From: Cephalotrichum gorgonifer | Lineage: Eukaryota > Ascomycota > Sordariomycetes > Microascales > Microascaceae | Direction of reading: 5' to 3' | Assembly: GCA_900312665.1 (NCBI GenBank) | Contig: ONZQ02000007.1 | Location: 451,156 to 515,155, forward strand | DNA: 64,000 nucleotides | Shown here: piece after piece, positions 24,316-34,497 of the stretch | Layout of the letters: each line of letters starts with the position of its first letter | Numbering within the stretch: position 1 is the first letter of the stretch | The notes under the pieces: generated by a model | Database searches by the model: none | Seen by the model: the letters and a program-made list of their open reading frames with translations, nothing else | Told to the model about the DNA's origin: nothing | Made by a program: the position numbers and the translations under genes

Positions 24316-25074
24316 TCTTCGCCTTGGAAGGAAATGCCCGAGACCCGTGCTTGCAGCAGCGGAGCATAGCTCCTCGACTCAGCACCTGGGTTCCTCGTCC
24401 AGTCCCGACCTGCAGGCGATCTTGCGCCCCGCCCCACGCTGGCTTTTCCAGGCTGTTTTTCCGGTCAGTCCTCTCTTGGTATTAGCACTGCTGCAGAATG
24501 GAGGGGTGGCGGTCCATTCCTCGGGCTCGGCTCCCTCCGCCGGGGCGGCGCTCCTCACACAGCCCAGCCGCCTGCCACCACCCCCCCCCTTCTTTCCTTC
24601 TGTCCCCGACTACGACTACTACCTATTCATACTAGAATGGGAACCCTTGGGAGTATATCACGAGCCCACCCTCCCACACCTTTTCTGACACCTACCCTCC
24701 TCTTTTCCTTCTCCACGAGAACCTCGTCCTCCCTTCACCCTCCCTTCCCTTCTTAACGGTAGCCCGGCGCGTAAGATAATTCCTTGTTTTGGGACCGCCA
24801 GCTCCGTAAAGTATCATTTACTTTTCTTATTCTACTTTATTCTATTATACCTTTCCCTTCCCTTCCTCGTCTCTTTTACCATCCTGCCCTTGTCCGTCTA
24901 TGACCTCTCGTGTTCCGCCGTGGATCAGTCAGCCTACCCGTGAAGACACCCACACCCGCGTTCAAGCTTAGCTTACGCCACGACAAGGATATCACCCCGT
25001 CTTAGAGCCCTCAACTGCTACTTGGCCTTACCCGATCCATATACTCGTATCCCAAACACAGATCCTTTCACAAA

Positions 25075-26118
25075 ATGCCCCCTCAGCTATTACCAGCCTC
25101 AGCGGCGGCCTTCGCGCCAAGAGCCTCTTCAGTCAATGTCGTTTTGGGATCTAGGGTTGAGCCGTGGTTGACACAGACCCTCAAGCGTGTAAACAGGGTA
25201 AAACGCCCTCTCAACAGTGTACCACAGCACCAGAGATGCCTCACCGAGCTGCTCTCATCGCCAGACGCCATCTGGACCCTCGCATCGATCATGCTTCCCA
25301 AGGCCCCAGAGTCCGAGCTACGCAAGGATTCCAACCCCCTAGTCGAGGCCCTTTTCAACTACCAGCTGCTGCACATCGAGGCCTACATAGTGCACGTGGA
25401 TATGGTCCTACGAAACGAGGTCGCCTTCAAGCTTACCGCCGACTCCATCGAAGCTCTCGTCGAGTTCCACAAAGACATCTTCTGCACCGACGCCAAGGCG
25501 AACACGTTCGACTGGCCAGAGAAGGAGAAGCAGTGCAAGATCCTACACGAGGAGTTCGTCCAGGCCATCAACAAATTCGTTTTCCGCGTCCACGTCTCGG
25601 CGCTAGAGGGCTTGGAAGATGGCGGTACGGGTGAGCTGCTCTGCGGCAAGAGTGAGGAGGTCAAGAACGCTATCGACGCGATGATGAAGCCATTGCCCCC
25701 GCCGCCACCGAAGATCGTCGAGCCCATGCGACACGCTCCGCCACTCTTGCCCAACTCACCCGTGTCCGCGCCCATGTGGGGCCAGCCAGCGCCAGCGACA
25801 AGTCTTCCGGCAGTAGATGCGTGGAGAGTCTTGCCATCGAGTCCCGGCGTCGTCTCGACATCAATGGATTCCTCCAACACCATCTGGGCAAGCATGAGCA
25901 TGGTCGACATGACGCAAACCCCGGCATACAGCCCCCCCTTTACCTCAGCGGGAATGTTCTACAGCACACCCCAGGTAACAGCGGGGATGACGGCAGCGCT
26001 GCCCCTCCCTAGCATGTTGGCACCAGTCCAATGCGGCGTAGGCATGGGCATGGGCATTGGCATGGGATATGGGAACGTTGGCTGGGACCGATACCAGGAG
26101 TACACGTCGATAATGTGA
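25075..26118 (+). CDS. Unrecognised 347-aa protein with helical N-terminal half and Pro/Met/Gly-rich tail
   Basis: A single open exon from ATG (CACAAAATGCC context) to TGA. Codon use is like that of neighbouring true genes, with C/G-ending codons throughout. Residues about 20-205 are rich in Leu, Glu, Lys and aromatic residues and look helical (LKRVNRVKRPL, PLVEALFNYQLLHIEAYIVH, SIEALVEFHKDIFC, LHEEFVQAINKFVFRV). From about residue 210 the chain becomes disordered: PLPPPPPKIVEP, many Pro-Met-Ser-Thr residues and a glycine-methionine run (GMGMGIGMGYGN) near the end. There is no signal peptide or membrane segment. A CT-rich leader of about 300 bp precedes it. I do not recognise the family and propose no function. 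It is the only convincing gene in a 13-kb gene-poor stretch, so it may be lineage-restricted. Confidence 0.75.
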   Translation: MPPQLLPASAAAFAPRASSVNVVLGSRVEPWLTQTLKRVNRVKRPLNSVPQHQRCLTELLSSPDAIWTLASIMLPKAPESELRKDSNPLVEALFNYQLLHIEAYIVHVDMVLRNEVAFKLTADSIEALVEFHKDIFCTDAKANTFDWPEKEKQCKILHEEFVQAINKFVFRVHVSALEGLEDGGTGELLCGKSEEVKNAIDAMMKPLPPPPPKIVEPMRHAPPLLPNSPVSAPMWGQPAPATSLPAVDAWRVLPSSPGVVSTSMDSSNTIWASMSMVDMTQTPAYSPPFTSAGMFYSTPQVTAGMTAALPLPSMLAPVQCGVGMGMGIGMGYGNVGWDRYQEYTSIM

Positions 26119-28547
26119 CAACCAGCGCCCGCTGCTGAGGACGACTATCCCGTGGTCACGACCTCGTGAAATACTCCCTGCCCTCGGACAATCCCACCTC
26201 TCATCTTTTCCTGGAGAACAAGTTTTGAGGCCCGTCGCGCGCATTCGTTGGTGCTCTACGGCATAGAAGCATTTCCATACTTTCAGAGGCATTTTTGGGC
26301 GTTTTGTTTTTTTCTTGTTTGGGTTGCACATCCTGGACCGGTCCACGAAGGGAACAACGCCTCGGCTTCTCGTCACGACTCTCTCCACCGGCCTCTGCCA
26401 CATTTTTCGAGTCAGCAAGCGAGCATCTGGGTGTTTTCTGCTTCGTTTCGCTCATCTGGTCCTTTTCATCCGCATCCCAGAGAAACAACATAGAGGTCCA
26501 AAGGATTCGTCAAATCGCTAGCCGGCGCTGGTTCCCACTGTCATGCTAGGGGGGAACGACCTGGCATCATGGCCCCATCTCGGCAGCAGGCATACACGGT
26601 CTGGTTTCTTTGCGAAGGCATTTGGCAGCAGGGCAGGATTTCCCCTTTTCCCCCTTTTCCTTTGTTCTGTTTCCCTTAGCGTCTCATTCCCGGGTATACA
26701 GGTGACCCACCCTCCCACCTTTGCATTTCAGTTTGTTTGTTCCCCCAAGATTTCCCCGTCTAAGAGGCTCGCAGCAATGCACCCACCCATCGACAAGCCC
26801 GGCATGGTTCCGGGACAGCAGCAATCTCGTTTGGACATATTAGTTGCCTGTCATTATTTTCTTCCCTTGTTTTGGGGATATTGCATCTGTTTCTTTTGTC
26901 GGTCATGCTTTACTGAGTTATGGGACTACGGACTTGGGACTTTTTTTTTCTACGGCGTACAGGTCTTCTTAGAGAGCATGATACCCCCCCGGCATAATTT
27001 CGGTCCTCGGTCAGGCTGGGTGTTTACACAGGATACCCAGTTGGGATTGCATATCGGTCTCATTCACGACTTTCATTTGTCTCCCATTGGCATCGGCTTG
27101 TTTCGACCGCGACGAACGGAACGACGAATCGAACGACGACGATATTAATGATGACTCTCCTGGGCTACGACCCTCGCCGCCACGCTCGATACGACGGAAG
27201 AAGTTGTTCGCAGCCTAATACAGCGTCGCCCGAAGCCCGCTCCACTCCATGCCTGACCAGCGTTTGACCCTCTCGGCTCGATGCCGAGACCGGTTTCGTG
27301 AGCGGGCAAGGCTGGGTTTCGATACTAGTCACGAGGTTCGAATCTAGTAATGGACCTAGTTCGGGCGGAACCTTTGGCCGACCTACATACGCAAAACAGA
27401 ACTGGATTCTTAATGCGGTCTGCCGAGGGTTGGGGAAGCCTAGAGGGAGAGTCATCGTCGATGCCACGACAAACCGAGCCAAATCATCGCGCATCATCGA
27501 CAACCTGTATCCGGAATACTACGTGTCAGACGAGGGGACATCCCCACGATGTGATGGCTAGGGGGGACAGAACGAGGTGGTCGGATGAGTCGAGCCGCGG
27601 GGAGCTCGAAGCTGGGCATTAGACTGGAGGTATTCCGACATAATACTGCTAGGCAGGTCAGGAAGCGTCTGATGCAGGACTACATCTTACTGGATTGCCG
27701 ATCACCGCCTCGAGGAGCGAATAATCTCGCCTTCACTTCGCCGGAAGCCGTGATTCGCCTCGCCGTCCCATCATATCCGAAACGAGGCGCGACTAGGGAT
27801 CGCATGTCGCGCCAAGGGCAATCGGCCGACCTGGCTCCACCTGCCAGACGGGCGGGGTCGGGGGTTGGAATGGGGCGGGTATGGGAAGACGGGTCATGGT
27901 GGTGGATGGTGTTGGGTCCACGTTTCTCAAGGCTATGAATGTAGTCTTCGCCCAAGCTACATGGAAATTCCCCTTTGTATCCCAGGAGGATAATGGGGGG
28001 CAGAGGTGCGGGCCGCCGAGGACGGGTTTCTCGGCGTGATGATCCCACCCCACCTCTGCTCATAATAAGGGCGCTGGAGGATATCATATATAAGTAGTTA
28101 TCTGGACGGTAGACCCTGGTGGTTTAGTCTCGCACTGGGAGGTAGTGGTAGCAAAAGAAACTATGCGAATCCCTTTGCTATTATTTGTATCTGGCATGGA
28201 GTCGTTTGAGTGAGCTCTTTGATTTTTTTTCTCTATGGTACTGGGATGGGTAATCGCTCTGGTGGGAGGAGGATAATACCACGGTTGTGAATACCGTACA
28301 TAAGATAAGTGAAGTGACCTATGAGTTCTCTGCATCAACCAGTTAAGACGAGTCCTGACGGTGGATTCAGTCTTCTTAGTACCTCGTATTTTGACTTCAT
28401 GACTTCATGTTCGCTTGGTGGGTGGTCGGGCAGAGGTGGGGGGCTGCGGAATGTGGGGCACGGCAGCGCTAGAGCCTCCAATTTACACACGATCTGGAGC
28501 GTCGCCGCATAGCAGCGCCTAGACCCGCGGGAAAATATATACCAATA
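26119..28547. other. 2.4-kb spacer without a supported gene
   Basis: T-rich tracts (26306-26320, 26650-26690, 26940-26951) after the 347-aa gene suggest a long 3' flank. A 201-codon frame at 26543-27148 has no family features and ends in a simple Arg-rich repeat (GAACGACGA units at about 27110-27140), so I do not call it. Confidence 0.5.
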
Positions 28548-28628
28548 GGCAAAGTGCCAGAGTGGTTAATGGGTCAGCCTCGAAAGCTGATGGCTTCGGC
28601 CGCGCAAGTTCGAGTCTTGTCTTTGTCG
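28548..28628 (+). tRNA. tRNA-Ser(CGA)
   Basis: An 81-nt type II cloverleaf with no intron. Acceptor GGCAAAG pairs with CTTTGTC (one G-T). The D stem is CCA/TGG around GAGTGGTTAA. The anticodon stem TCAGC/GCTGA carries loop CTCGAAA, so the anticodon is CGA. The long variable arm GGC-TTCG-GCC is diagnostic for serine. The T stem GCAAG/CTTGT encloses TTCGAGT. Discriminator is G. It reads UCG codons. The upstream stretch is A/T-rich (AAAATATATACC), and a T8 run follows. Confidence 0.93.
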
Positions 28629-28635
28629 TATTTCC

Positions 28636-28643
28636 TTTTTTTT
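28636..28643 (+). terminator. RNA polymerase III terminator of tRNA-Ser
   Basis: Eight consecutive T on the coding strand begin eight bases after the tRNA 3' end, the standard Pol III stop signal. Confidence 0.85.
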
Positions 28644-29791
28644 CTTTCCCGGTATTATTGCTACTCTCCTTTTTTTTGGGGGGGGCCGTGAATGTCGATC
28701 AAATGCTGGCGATGAGGGCCTTTGGTCTTCTCATATCACTCACAGTGGTCTCCCAATACAAATAATGACCTAATCCCGGAGTATATATCCTTTGTATCAG
28801 GTCCTGCGCCCCGCATGCCGAACAACCCAACCCCCCTCCCCGTTCTTCCCCCTTCCGCACCTTCCCTTGCTTACTATTTTTGGGACGATGTGAGATGCCG
28901 GAGATCCCTGGCGGCACCGGAATGAGAAACACAAAAAAAAACCCCGCGTCGGATTTTACGACGTGGAAGGAGGATGGATGGGAGGCGGTGACGACGTCGT
29001 GATGCCGGCTGATCCGGCACTATTTAAGCTCTGGTCTGTGCCTCACGCGTTGCGTAATCGCGACGAGGCAGCTGGGGCTTTAGGGGGGGGGTAATCGATG
29101 TCACCGTGGTGGGCCCTCGATGTGTGCTCACGTGCTGGGATATCGTGGTTCAAGGTAGGTATCAGTTGGAGGCCCCCGGCTTTGGAATGCTGTCTCAGGG
29201 GGGGCATGGGAGCTCCAGGACTGGGGCTCGGCCGTCCCTGGCTGGCAACCTGCAATATCACGGTTTGATATTGGGCACCGGACAGACTCGGACGATACTC
29301 CAGTACTCGTTCGGTCGAGGGCTAGTGGGTATCTATTACACGGGGCGAGATGCCCTGCGGGGTACAAGAGTAACGCTATCGGATCTCTACAATACATGTC
29401 CGTGTCCATTGACTTCCGTCAATACCGGGCGGGTCTTGGCCACATTCCTTGGCCCGCGTTTCGAGCCGGACTATCACATCCGAGTCAATGGTGGAATGAC
29501 AGGCACGTTCGCCCAACTTGGCCATGGCCGCCGAGCTCTTGGTATTCAAAGTTTCATGTGGTCACTTGGTCATGGCATCGTCTCTCTAGGTTCTCTTCGC
29601 TGCGAGTAATGCTTGCCATTAAAGGTATTCTGGGGTCTTTTGTGCAGGATCCGAGGCAGGGAGTAAAACCCCGGGGGACAGTGGGTCACTTGCGTGTATC
29701 TCCCTGTCTCCCTCTCTCCTTCCTCCAATACGAAAACCGCAGGTGCTAGGGGTACACATGCATGCGCTCGCTCACACCACACTTTCCTCTC

Positions 29792-29808
29792 CTAGTACTT
29801 CGTACTAG
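29792..29808. repeat. Inverted repeat CTAGTAC-N3-GTACTAG
   Basis: Two 7-bp arms are perfectly complementary around a 3-bp centre, followed at 29814-29824 by a further AGTACTTGTAG. It belongs to the dispersed TAC-NN-GTA motif family. Confidence 0.65.
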
Positions 29809-30405
29809 CACAAAGTACTTGTAGTAGCTGAGATCCTTGTCCATCCGCTTCCATCACCGCCAATGCACAGAATTGTTGTTTCATGGTCAACCTACGGCTA
29901 ATACGCAAGGGTCTCGTCCCATGCCATGAGCTCCCTCAATGATCCCACCCTGCTGGGCCCAATACCCAGCCCTCGACTTTTTCATGGTGATCTCATGCCA
30001 AGACGATTGGATACAATCTCCCCCATCCCCGCCATCGCTTCTTCCCCACACTCCATCCTCGATTCCAATTATTCGGATTCGGTTTTTGTAATACAAGCTG
30101 GATTAGTCGAGTCTGAGCCATCCGTCTGACCTCAATTCGTCGCCGGCGTCAGAATATCTCACGCCGAGGAGGCCGGCCCCGCCACCATCTACTCGAGCCC
30201 GGGTCATCGGCACTTTGACGTTGTGTGGGTGTGGATCAGGAAACGGACCCATTCTCAGCCGCCGAGTGCGTACTCCTGCGTACGTCACCACGCCACTCGT
30301 GAGACGAGCGAGGGACTGTTTTGAGTTTTTGGAGTCGTTGACGAGGTACAAGTAGCCGTAACGGACGCTACGAGGTTTTAAGGGCGCTGTTTCCCTCGTG
30401 AGAGG

Positions 30406-30421
30406 TACCTACCTACCTACC
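30406..30421. repeat. (TACC)n microsatellite
   Basis: Four tandem copies of the tetramer TACC lie in the promoter region of the aspartyl protease gene. Confidence 0.8.
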
Positions 30422-30710
30422 GGCGTCGATTAACGTTTCGGCTGCGTGAAAGACTATATCGCACGCCTCGTTAGCTCTGCCATCCATGCTCAACCGTATC
30501 GTGCCTGACGTCTCATCAGCTACTTTATTATCGACCTTAAGCGGCAAAACAGAGAGGAAAAAAGATCACCTGTAAACATCAACCCTCCTGAGCTGCCACT
30601 TTATCTGAACCCCGCCACCCCTCTCTCCCTTCTCCAAGCTCTCTCTCTGTTCTCGCTCGGGTTACCCGGACCAACTTGCAACCTAAGCAGACCTCCAAAC
30701 AAGGTCAATC

Positions 30711-32177
30711 ATGAGATCGGCCTCACTACTCCTCGCGGCTCTGGCCACGGGCTCCTTAGCAGCCTCTGTCGGAGCTAGGCTACTACAATCCAGGGGTGTA
30801 GGGCCTCGCGTCGTCCGACTAGACATGCACCGGGACCCCACGGACCCAATCCGCAACCACCTCCTACGGAAACGGAAGGAGACAGTGCAAGCCTCCCTCG
30901 ATAACTTGGTGCGTGGCTCCCTCAACACACTCCCTGTAGCACGTATACGTTCCCTACTAACGTACCCCAAGGACACCCTCTACGCCATAAATGCTTCAGT
31001 GGGAACACCCTCCCAGAACGTGAGGCTCCACCTGGACACCGGTAGCAGTGATCTGTGGGTCAACACCGAGTCCTCGGCCTTCTGCTCCTCTGAGGGAAAC
31101 CCCTGCACCGTCGGGGGAACTTACGACCCGAACTCCTCCTCCACGGCGTCACTCATCAACGAACGCTTCAACATCTCCTACGTAGACGGTTCGGGCGCCT
31201 CGGGCGACTACGTCAGCGACACCTTCCGCCTCGGCTCCACTGACATCCCCAACTTCCAGTTCGGCGTCGGCGCCGAGAGCTCCACACAGCGGGGGATCCT
31301 CGGCATCGGCTACGCGAGTAACGAGGCCCAGGTCCTTCGGAACAACGACGCTCCCTACGACAACCTGCCGCTGAAGCTCGTGAAGGGAGGGCACATCCGG
31401 TCCGCGGCCTACAGCATCTACCTCAACGACCTCGACGCGCGGACGGGCACAATCCTCTTCGGCGGGGTGGATGTGGCCCACTACGAGGGCGACCTGTCGG
31501 CGCTGCCGATCCAGTCCGAGGGCGGCGTGTACCGCCGATTCCTCGTGACACTAACGAGCCTTAAGTTCGGCGACGAGACGGTCGACAAGGACATGGCCCT
31601 CGGCGTCGTCCTCGACTCCGGTTCCTCGATCACCTATCTGCCCGCTGACGTCGTTGGTGCTCTCTACGAGATCGTCGGCGCAACCTATGTCCAGGATCAG
31701 GACCTCGCGTTCGTGCCCTGCAGCGCGCGCACCGACTCCAGAACCCTCAGCTTTGCTTTCTCCGGCTCCGCGGCCATCGAGGTCCCCATGGATGAGCTCG
31801 TCCTCGACCTGTCGTCCGTGACGGGCCGCCGGGCGGCCTTTAACAACGGCCAGGACGCGTGCCTGTTCGGCATCGCGCCGGCCCCGGAGAATATCACCAA
31901 CGTGCTGGGCGACACCTTCATGCGCTCCGCCTACGTCGTGTTCGACCTCGAAAATAACGAGATCTCCCTCGCACAGGCGAAGCTCAACAGCACGGAGACC
32001 GACGTGCGGGAGATCGGGACGGGGTCTGACGCCGTGCCGGGGGCGAAAAAGGTAGACAACCCGGTGGCGGCCAAGTTTGGCCTCACGGAAGGGGGCCAGT
32101 CCGGGGCAGGACCGGCGGCAAGTGTATCCGCCGCTGCGGCGGTGGCTTGCATGGCTGCTTTGCTAGTGATGTTCTGA
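30711..32177 (+). CDS. Yapsin-like aspartyl protease, probably GPI-anchored
   Basis: A single-exon gene of 488 aa in peptidase family A1. Residues 1-17 are a hydrophobic signal peptide (MRSASLLLAALATGSL). A propeptide with a basic RKRK site (about 53-56) follows. The first catalytic motif is LDTGSSDLWVN (Asp109), the flap tyrosine lies in YVDGSGASGDY (about Tyr158), and the second catalytic motif is LDSGSSITYLP (Asp302). Cys125/Cys132 and Cys338/Cys377 could form the usual disulfides. The chain ends with a small-residue region and the hydrophobic tail AVACMAALLVMF, as expected for GPI-anchor addition near the Ser/Gly/Ala stretch. Such yapsin/OPSB-type proteases cleave after basic residues and process wall or secreted proteins at the plasma membrane; that specificity is inferred from the family. 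It could instead be secreted if the anchor is not added. Confidence 0.93.
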   Translation: MRSASLLLAALATGSLAASVGARLLQSRGVGPRVVRLDMHRDPTDPIRNHLLRKRKETVQASLDNLVRGSLNTLPVARIRSLLTYPKDTLYAINASVGTPSQNVRLHLDTGSSDLWVNTESSAFCSSEGNPCTVGGTYDPNSSSTASLINERFNISYVDGSGASGDYVSDTFRLGSTDIPNFQFGVGAESSTQRGILGIGYASNEAQVLRNNDAPYDNLPLKLVKGGHIRSAAYSIYLNDLDARTGTILFGGVDVAHYEGDLSALPIQSEGGVYRRFLVTLTSLKFGDETVDKDMALGVVLDSGSSITYLPADVVGALYEIVGATYVQDQDLAFVPCSARTDSRTLSFAFSGSAAIEVPMDELVLDLSSVTGRRAAFNNGQDACLFGIAPAPENITNVLGDTFMRSAYVVFDLENNEISLAQAKLNSTETDVREIGTGSDAVPGAKKVDNPVAAKFGLTEGGQSGAGPAASVSAAAAVACMAALLVMF

Positions 32178-32648
32178 GCGAAAGGATTTCAGGAAGGGGA
32201 AGATGGGATACTTGCCGTGTTAGACGCTAGACTTGCATGGCCACGGAGTTTCTGTATAATTTTGGAAGGCGCCGGGTGTAGGGAGTTTGATTCTTGGGTT
32301 ACTTGAGGGCAAGCCAGCGAGCATTTACACGGAGTTTTGGTTATGAAAGACGTTTTGTAAGAGAGAGAGGGTGTGGGTGCTTGAAGATATCACTTGGGAA
32401 AGTAGACATTTTCCTAATAAAGAGACTTCTTCGGGAGCCATGTGATTGAAGTGATAGGGAGCGCACCCTTCTACCCTATGTGCCGCTAATAGTGACAGCG
32501 GTCGTATTCTCGGGCTGTTATATAGCCGTCGCCAGGCGGGCAGATGGCCGTTACATCACCACACACACCCATGAGATGAAGTGTCGTTGGGTCCGACGAG
32601 TGCGGAAGCTTCAGAAATTGGGCCAAGGAGATGAGTTGACATCAAATA
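32178..32648. other. 3' flank of the protease gene
   Basis: Non-coding. An AATAAA-like sequence (CCTAATAAAGAGAC at about 32413-32426) could act as a polyadenylation signal. No gene seen before the tRNA. Confidence 0.5.
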
Positions 32649-32735
32649 GGGCGCATGGTTTAGTGGTATAATTCCTCTTTAGCATCTAGATGCCTAAGTT
32701 AGAGGCGGTCCCTGGTTCGATTCCTGGTGTGTCCA
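32649..32735 (+). tRNA. Intron-containing tRNA, probably Ala(AGC); isotype not certain
   Basis: The 87-nt gene folds as a 72-nt tRNA plus a 15-nt intron. Acceptor GGGCGCA pairs with TGTGTCC, with a G3:T70 pair, and the discriminator is A; both are alanine identity marks. The D arm GTTT-AGTGGTA-TAAT is of the short type seen in fungal Pro and Gly tRNAs. The anticodon stem CCTCT/AGAGG encloses 22 nt. With the intron in the standard place after base 37 (32686-32700), the loop is TTAGCAT and the anticodon AGC. Bases TTAG of the loop can pair with CTAA in the intron. The T stem CCTGG/CCTGG has a central T-T mismatch around TTCGATT. If the intron lay elsewhere, a Pro AGG anticodon could be read, but base 37 would then be a T. 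Confidence 0.8.
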
Positions 32736-32736
32736 A

Positions 32737-32742
32737 TTTTTT
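32737..32742 (+). terminator. RNA polymerase III terminator
   Basis: A run of six T begins one base after the tRNA discriminator. Confidence 0.8.
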
Positions 32743-33573
32743 GACCGTTTTACAGTCAACTTTTTGCCTATTCTTCTTCTTTTCCCCATTATCTAGCACT
32801 AGCGACAATACCGTAGAATAGCTGGCAGTGTTAGTTAGTGAGTGGTGTTGTCTTCCTTTGATATGGGTAGCAGGATTGTGATGTCGATCTAGAGACTAAT
32901 AACACACCCTCAACTTCATAGCCCGAGCCTACCCTACGGATATATATCCCCGAGTAAATCCTGTCTCGCCCGACTCTCCCCAACTTATTATATCCATGCC
33001 AGCTTAGGGGGAATGTTACCCTACGAGTAGTTAGAAAATGGTCGCCGGGGTGTTACTATTTGAAGGCCTGGGCTGTGTCCAAGCCGCCAGCCCCGACAGT
33101 GAACGGGCCAATGACCATAGACTTTATTCTTCTGCCTACTCGACAACGACCGGGCCCGGTTCCCTCGTCCGCACGCGGCCGAAGTCCCCATCAGGTACCG
33201 AAGTATATTATAGGGTGGAAAGAGCAGAGGTAAAGCGAGTTGGGATGCGACGAGGTACGCGGAGGGTACGGGGGGTGCCTTGGTGTTAAGTTATTTTGGG
33301 TCACTTAGAGCTGATGGACTTCTCGAGGAGGAGATATAAATGGCTGCCTGTACCCACGCAGCTAGCTAGCTCCGATGAACATGCCGTGTCTTTTCCTTAT
33401 TTAGCGATATATTCGGGAGCATCTGCCGAGATCCAGTATCACTCACCCCAAGGAACAGGGAACAAGTACGCCTTCTCGCTCCTGGCATTCTCAGGATAGC
33501 CAGACGATACATCACCGCCGAGATCCTCAAGGTTTTGGGAAGCAGCACGCTCCCGAGACTGAAATCGTTCAGG
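32743..33573. other. Spacer and promoter of the V-ATPase proteolipid gene
   Basis: No gene supported in these 830 bp. Short open frames carry no family features. The last 100 bp are the probable leader of the gene that follows. Confidence 0.5.
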
Positions 33574-34354
33574 ATGGACTACAACCAAGACCGCTGGTGC
33601 GTCTGCCTCCTCCCTCGACTATCCCGGACAGCACGAGTCTAACTCCATAGCTAACAACTCCTAGTCCCGTATACGCCGTATGCCAAATCCCCTCTCCCTC
33701 CCCCGCTTATCCCTCTCTCCACGTCCCCGGTCGTCGCCCCCTTTTTCAAGCCCACCCACTAACAGAACCTCCAAAAAGTCCTTCTTCGGCGCAATGGGCT
33801 GCTCAGCATCCATAGTCCTCACCGTCCTCGGCGCCGCCTACGGGACCGCCAAGTCCTCCCCCGCCATCTTCTCTTCTGGCATCATCCGCCCCGACCGCCT
33901 CATGCAGAACACCCTGTGCGCCGTCATGGCCCAGATCCTCGCCATCTACGGCGTCGTGTCCAGCGTCATCATCTCCGGGGACCTCGCCGAGAAGATGGCC
34001 CTCTACACGGGCTTCATGCAGTTCGGCGCTGGCCTGAGCGTCGGGCTGAGCGGACTGGCGGCGGGCTTCGCTATTGGGGTCGTGGGGGATTCGGGGGGTG
34101 AGTTGTTTTTTTTTTACGTCGAGCACCCCCGTTTGCCCCTTTCCTACGTTTTCGAAAACCCCCCCCCCCCCCCTTTTTTCAACTGGCACTAACTAACCAC
34201 CCACACAGTCCGCGCGAGCACCCAGCAGCCCCGCCTCTACTTCGGCATGGTCCTCATCCTCATCTTCGCCGAGGTCCTCGCCCTCTACGGCACCATCGTC
34301 TCCATCCTTATGCTCACCCGCGCCAGGCAGGGTGTCACGCAATGCCAGTTTTAG
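33574..34354 (+). CDS. V-type ATPase proteolipid subunit c (divergent Vma3-like)
   Basis: Four exons: 33574-33596, 33665-33677, 33779-34097 and 34209-34354, giving 166 aa (yeast Vma3 has 160). The N-terminus MDYNQDRCPVYASFFGAMG, assembled across a 13-nt second exon, matches the conserved CPVYAPFFGA start of subunit c. Four membrane helices follow. LYTGFMQFGAGLSVGLSGLA and GFAIGVVGDSGVR are near-identical to the family, and helix 4 (GMVLILIFAEVLALYG) keeps the proton-carrying glutamate, Glu140. Subunit c forms the rotor ring of the vacuolar proton pump. Unusual: helix 2 and the loop before it differ from typical fungal Vma3 (SSPAIFSSGIIRPDR instead of the glycine-rich GVGI...LRPDL; Gln64 where Gly is usual). 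It may therefore be an extra paralogue. Vma11 and Vma16 fit less well. Intron 3 holds a C15 tract. It converges on VPS18 with 143 bp between stops. Confidence 0.9.
34159..34179. repeat. C15-T6 homopolymer tract in an intron
   Basis: Fifteen C (34159-34173) followed by six T lie inside intron 3 of the V-ATPase proteolipid gene, upstream of its branch site ACTAAC. Confidence 0.85.
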
Positions 34355-34497
34355 TCCCCCCCATCGCCATCCTCATCATCCCTCATCCACGGCGCCGGTG
34401 CTGCCTGCGGAAAGACGAGTAAGAGATGTATTATATTATCATGTGCGCATTAGAGAGTATATAAGACGGAATATACATGTTTTTGGAAAACTCCCAA

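Larger units (their letters stand above)
17602..25074. other. 7.5-kb gene-poor spacer
   Basis: No gene I can support. Open frames reach about 200 codons (for example 20345-20953 minus and 20853-21335 plus) but overlap on opposite strands, lack homology I recognise and show no plausible splice partners. The region holds TAC-NN-GTA motifs (18008-18018, 19530-19540, 19768-19800, 21772-21786, 23148-23163, 23398-23410, 23590-23600, 24188-24196), a hexamer repeat at 18675-18705 and a C16-G-T11 tract at 24288-24315. The last 350 bp are CT-rich and are probably the promoter and leader of the next gene. A small or fast-evolving secreted protein gene could be missed here. Confidence 0.5.
28644..30710. 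other. 2-kb spacer and promoter of the aspartyl protease gene
   Basis: No gene supported. It contains a G9 run (28678-28686), an inverted repeat CTAGTAC/GTACTAG at 29792-29808, another TAC-motif copy at 30343-30353, a (TACC)n run at 30406-30421, and a CT-rich leader from about 30590 to the ATG at 30711. Confidence 0.5.

Noticed and set aside
26543..27148. 201-codon plus-strand frame with hydrophobic stretches
   Set aside because: Phe/Pro-rich translation of T/C-rich DNA that ends in a simple Arg repeat; likely 3' flank of the upstream gene.
27310..27350. GGTTCGAATCTAG, resembling a tRNA B box
   Set aside because: No cloverleaf can be drawn around it: the acceptor and anticodon stems do not pair.
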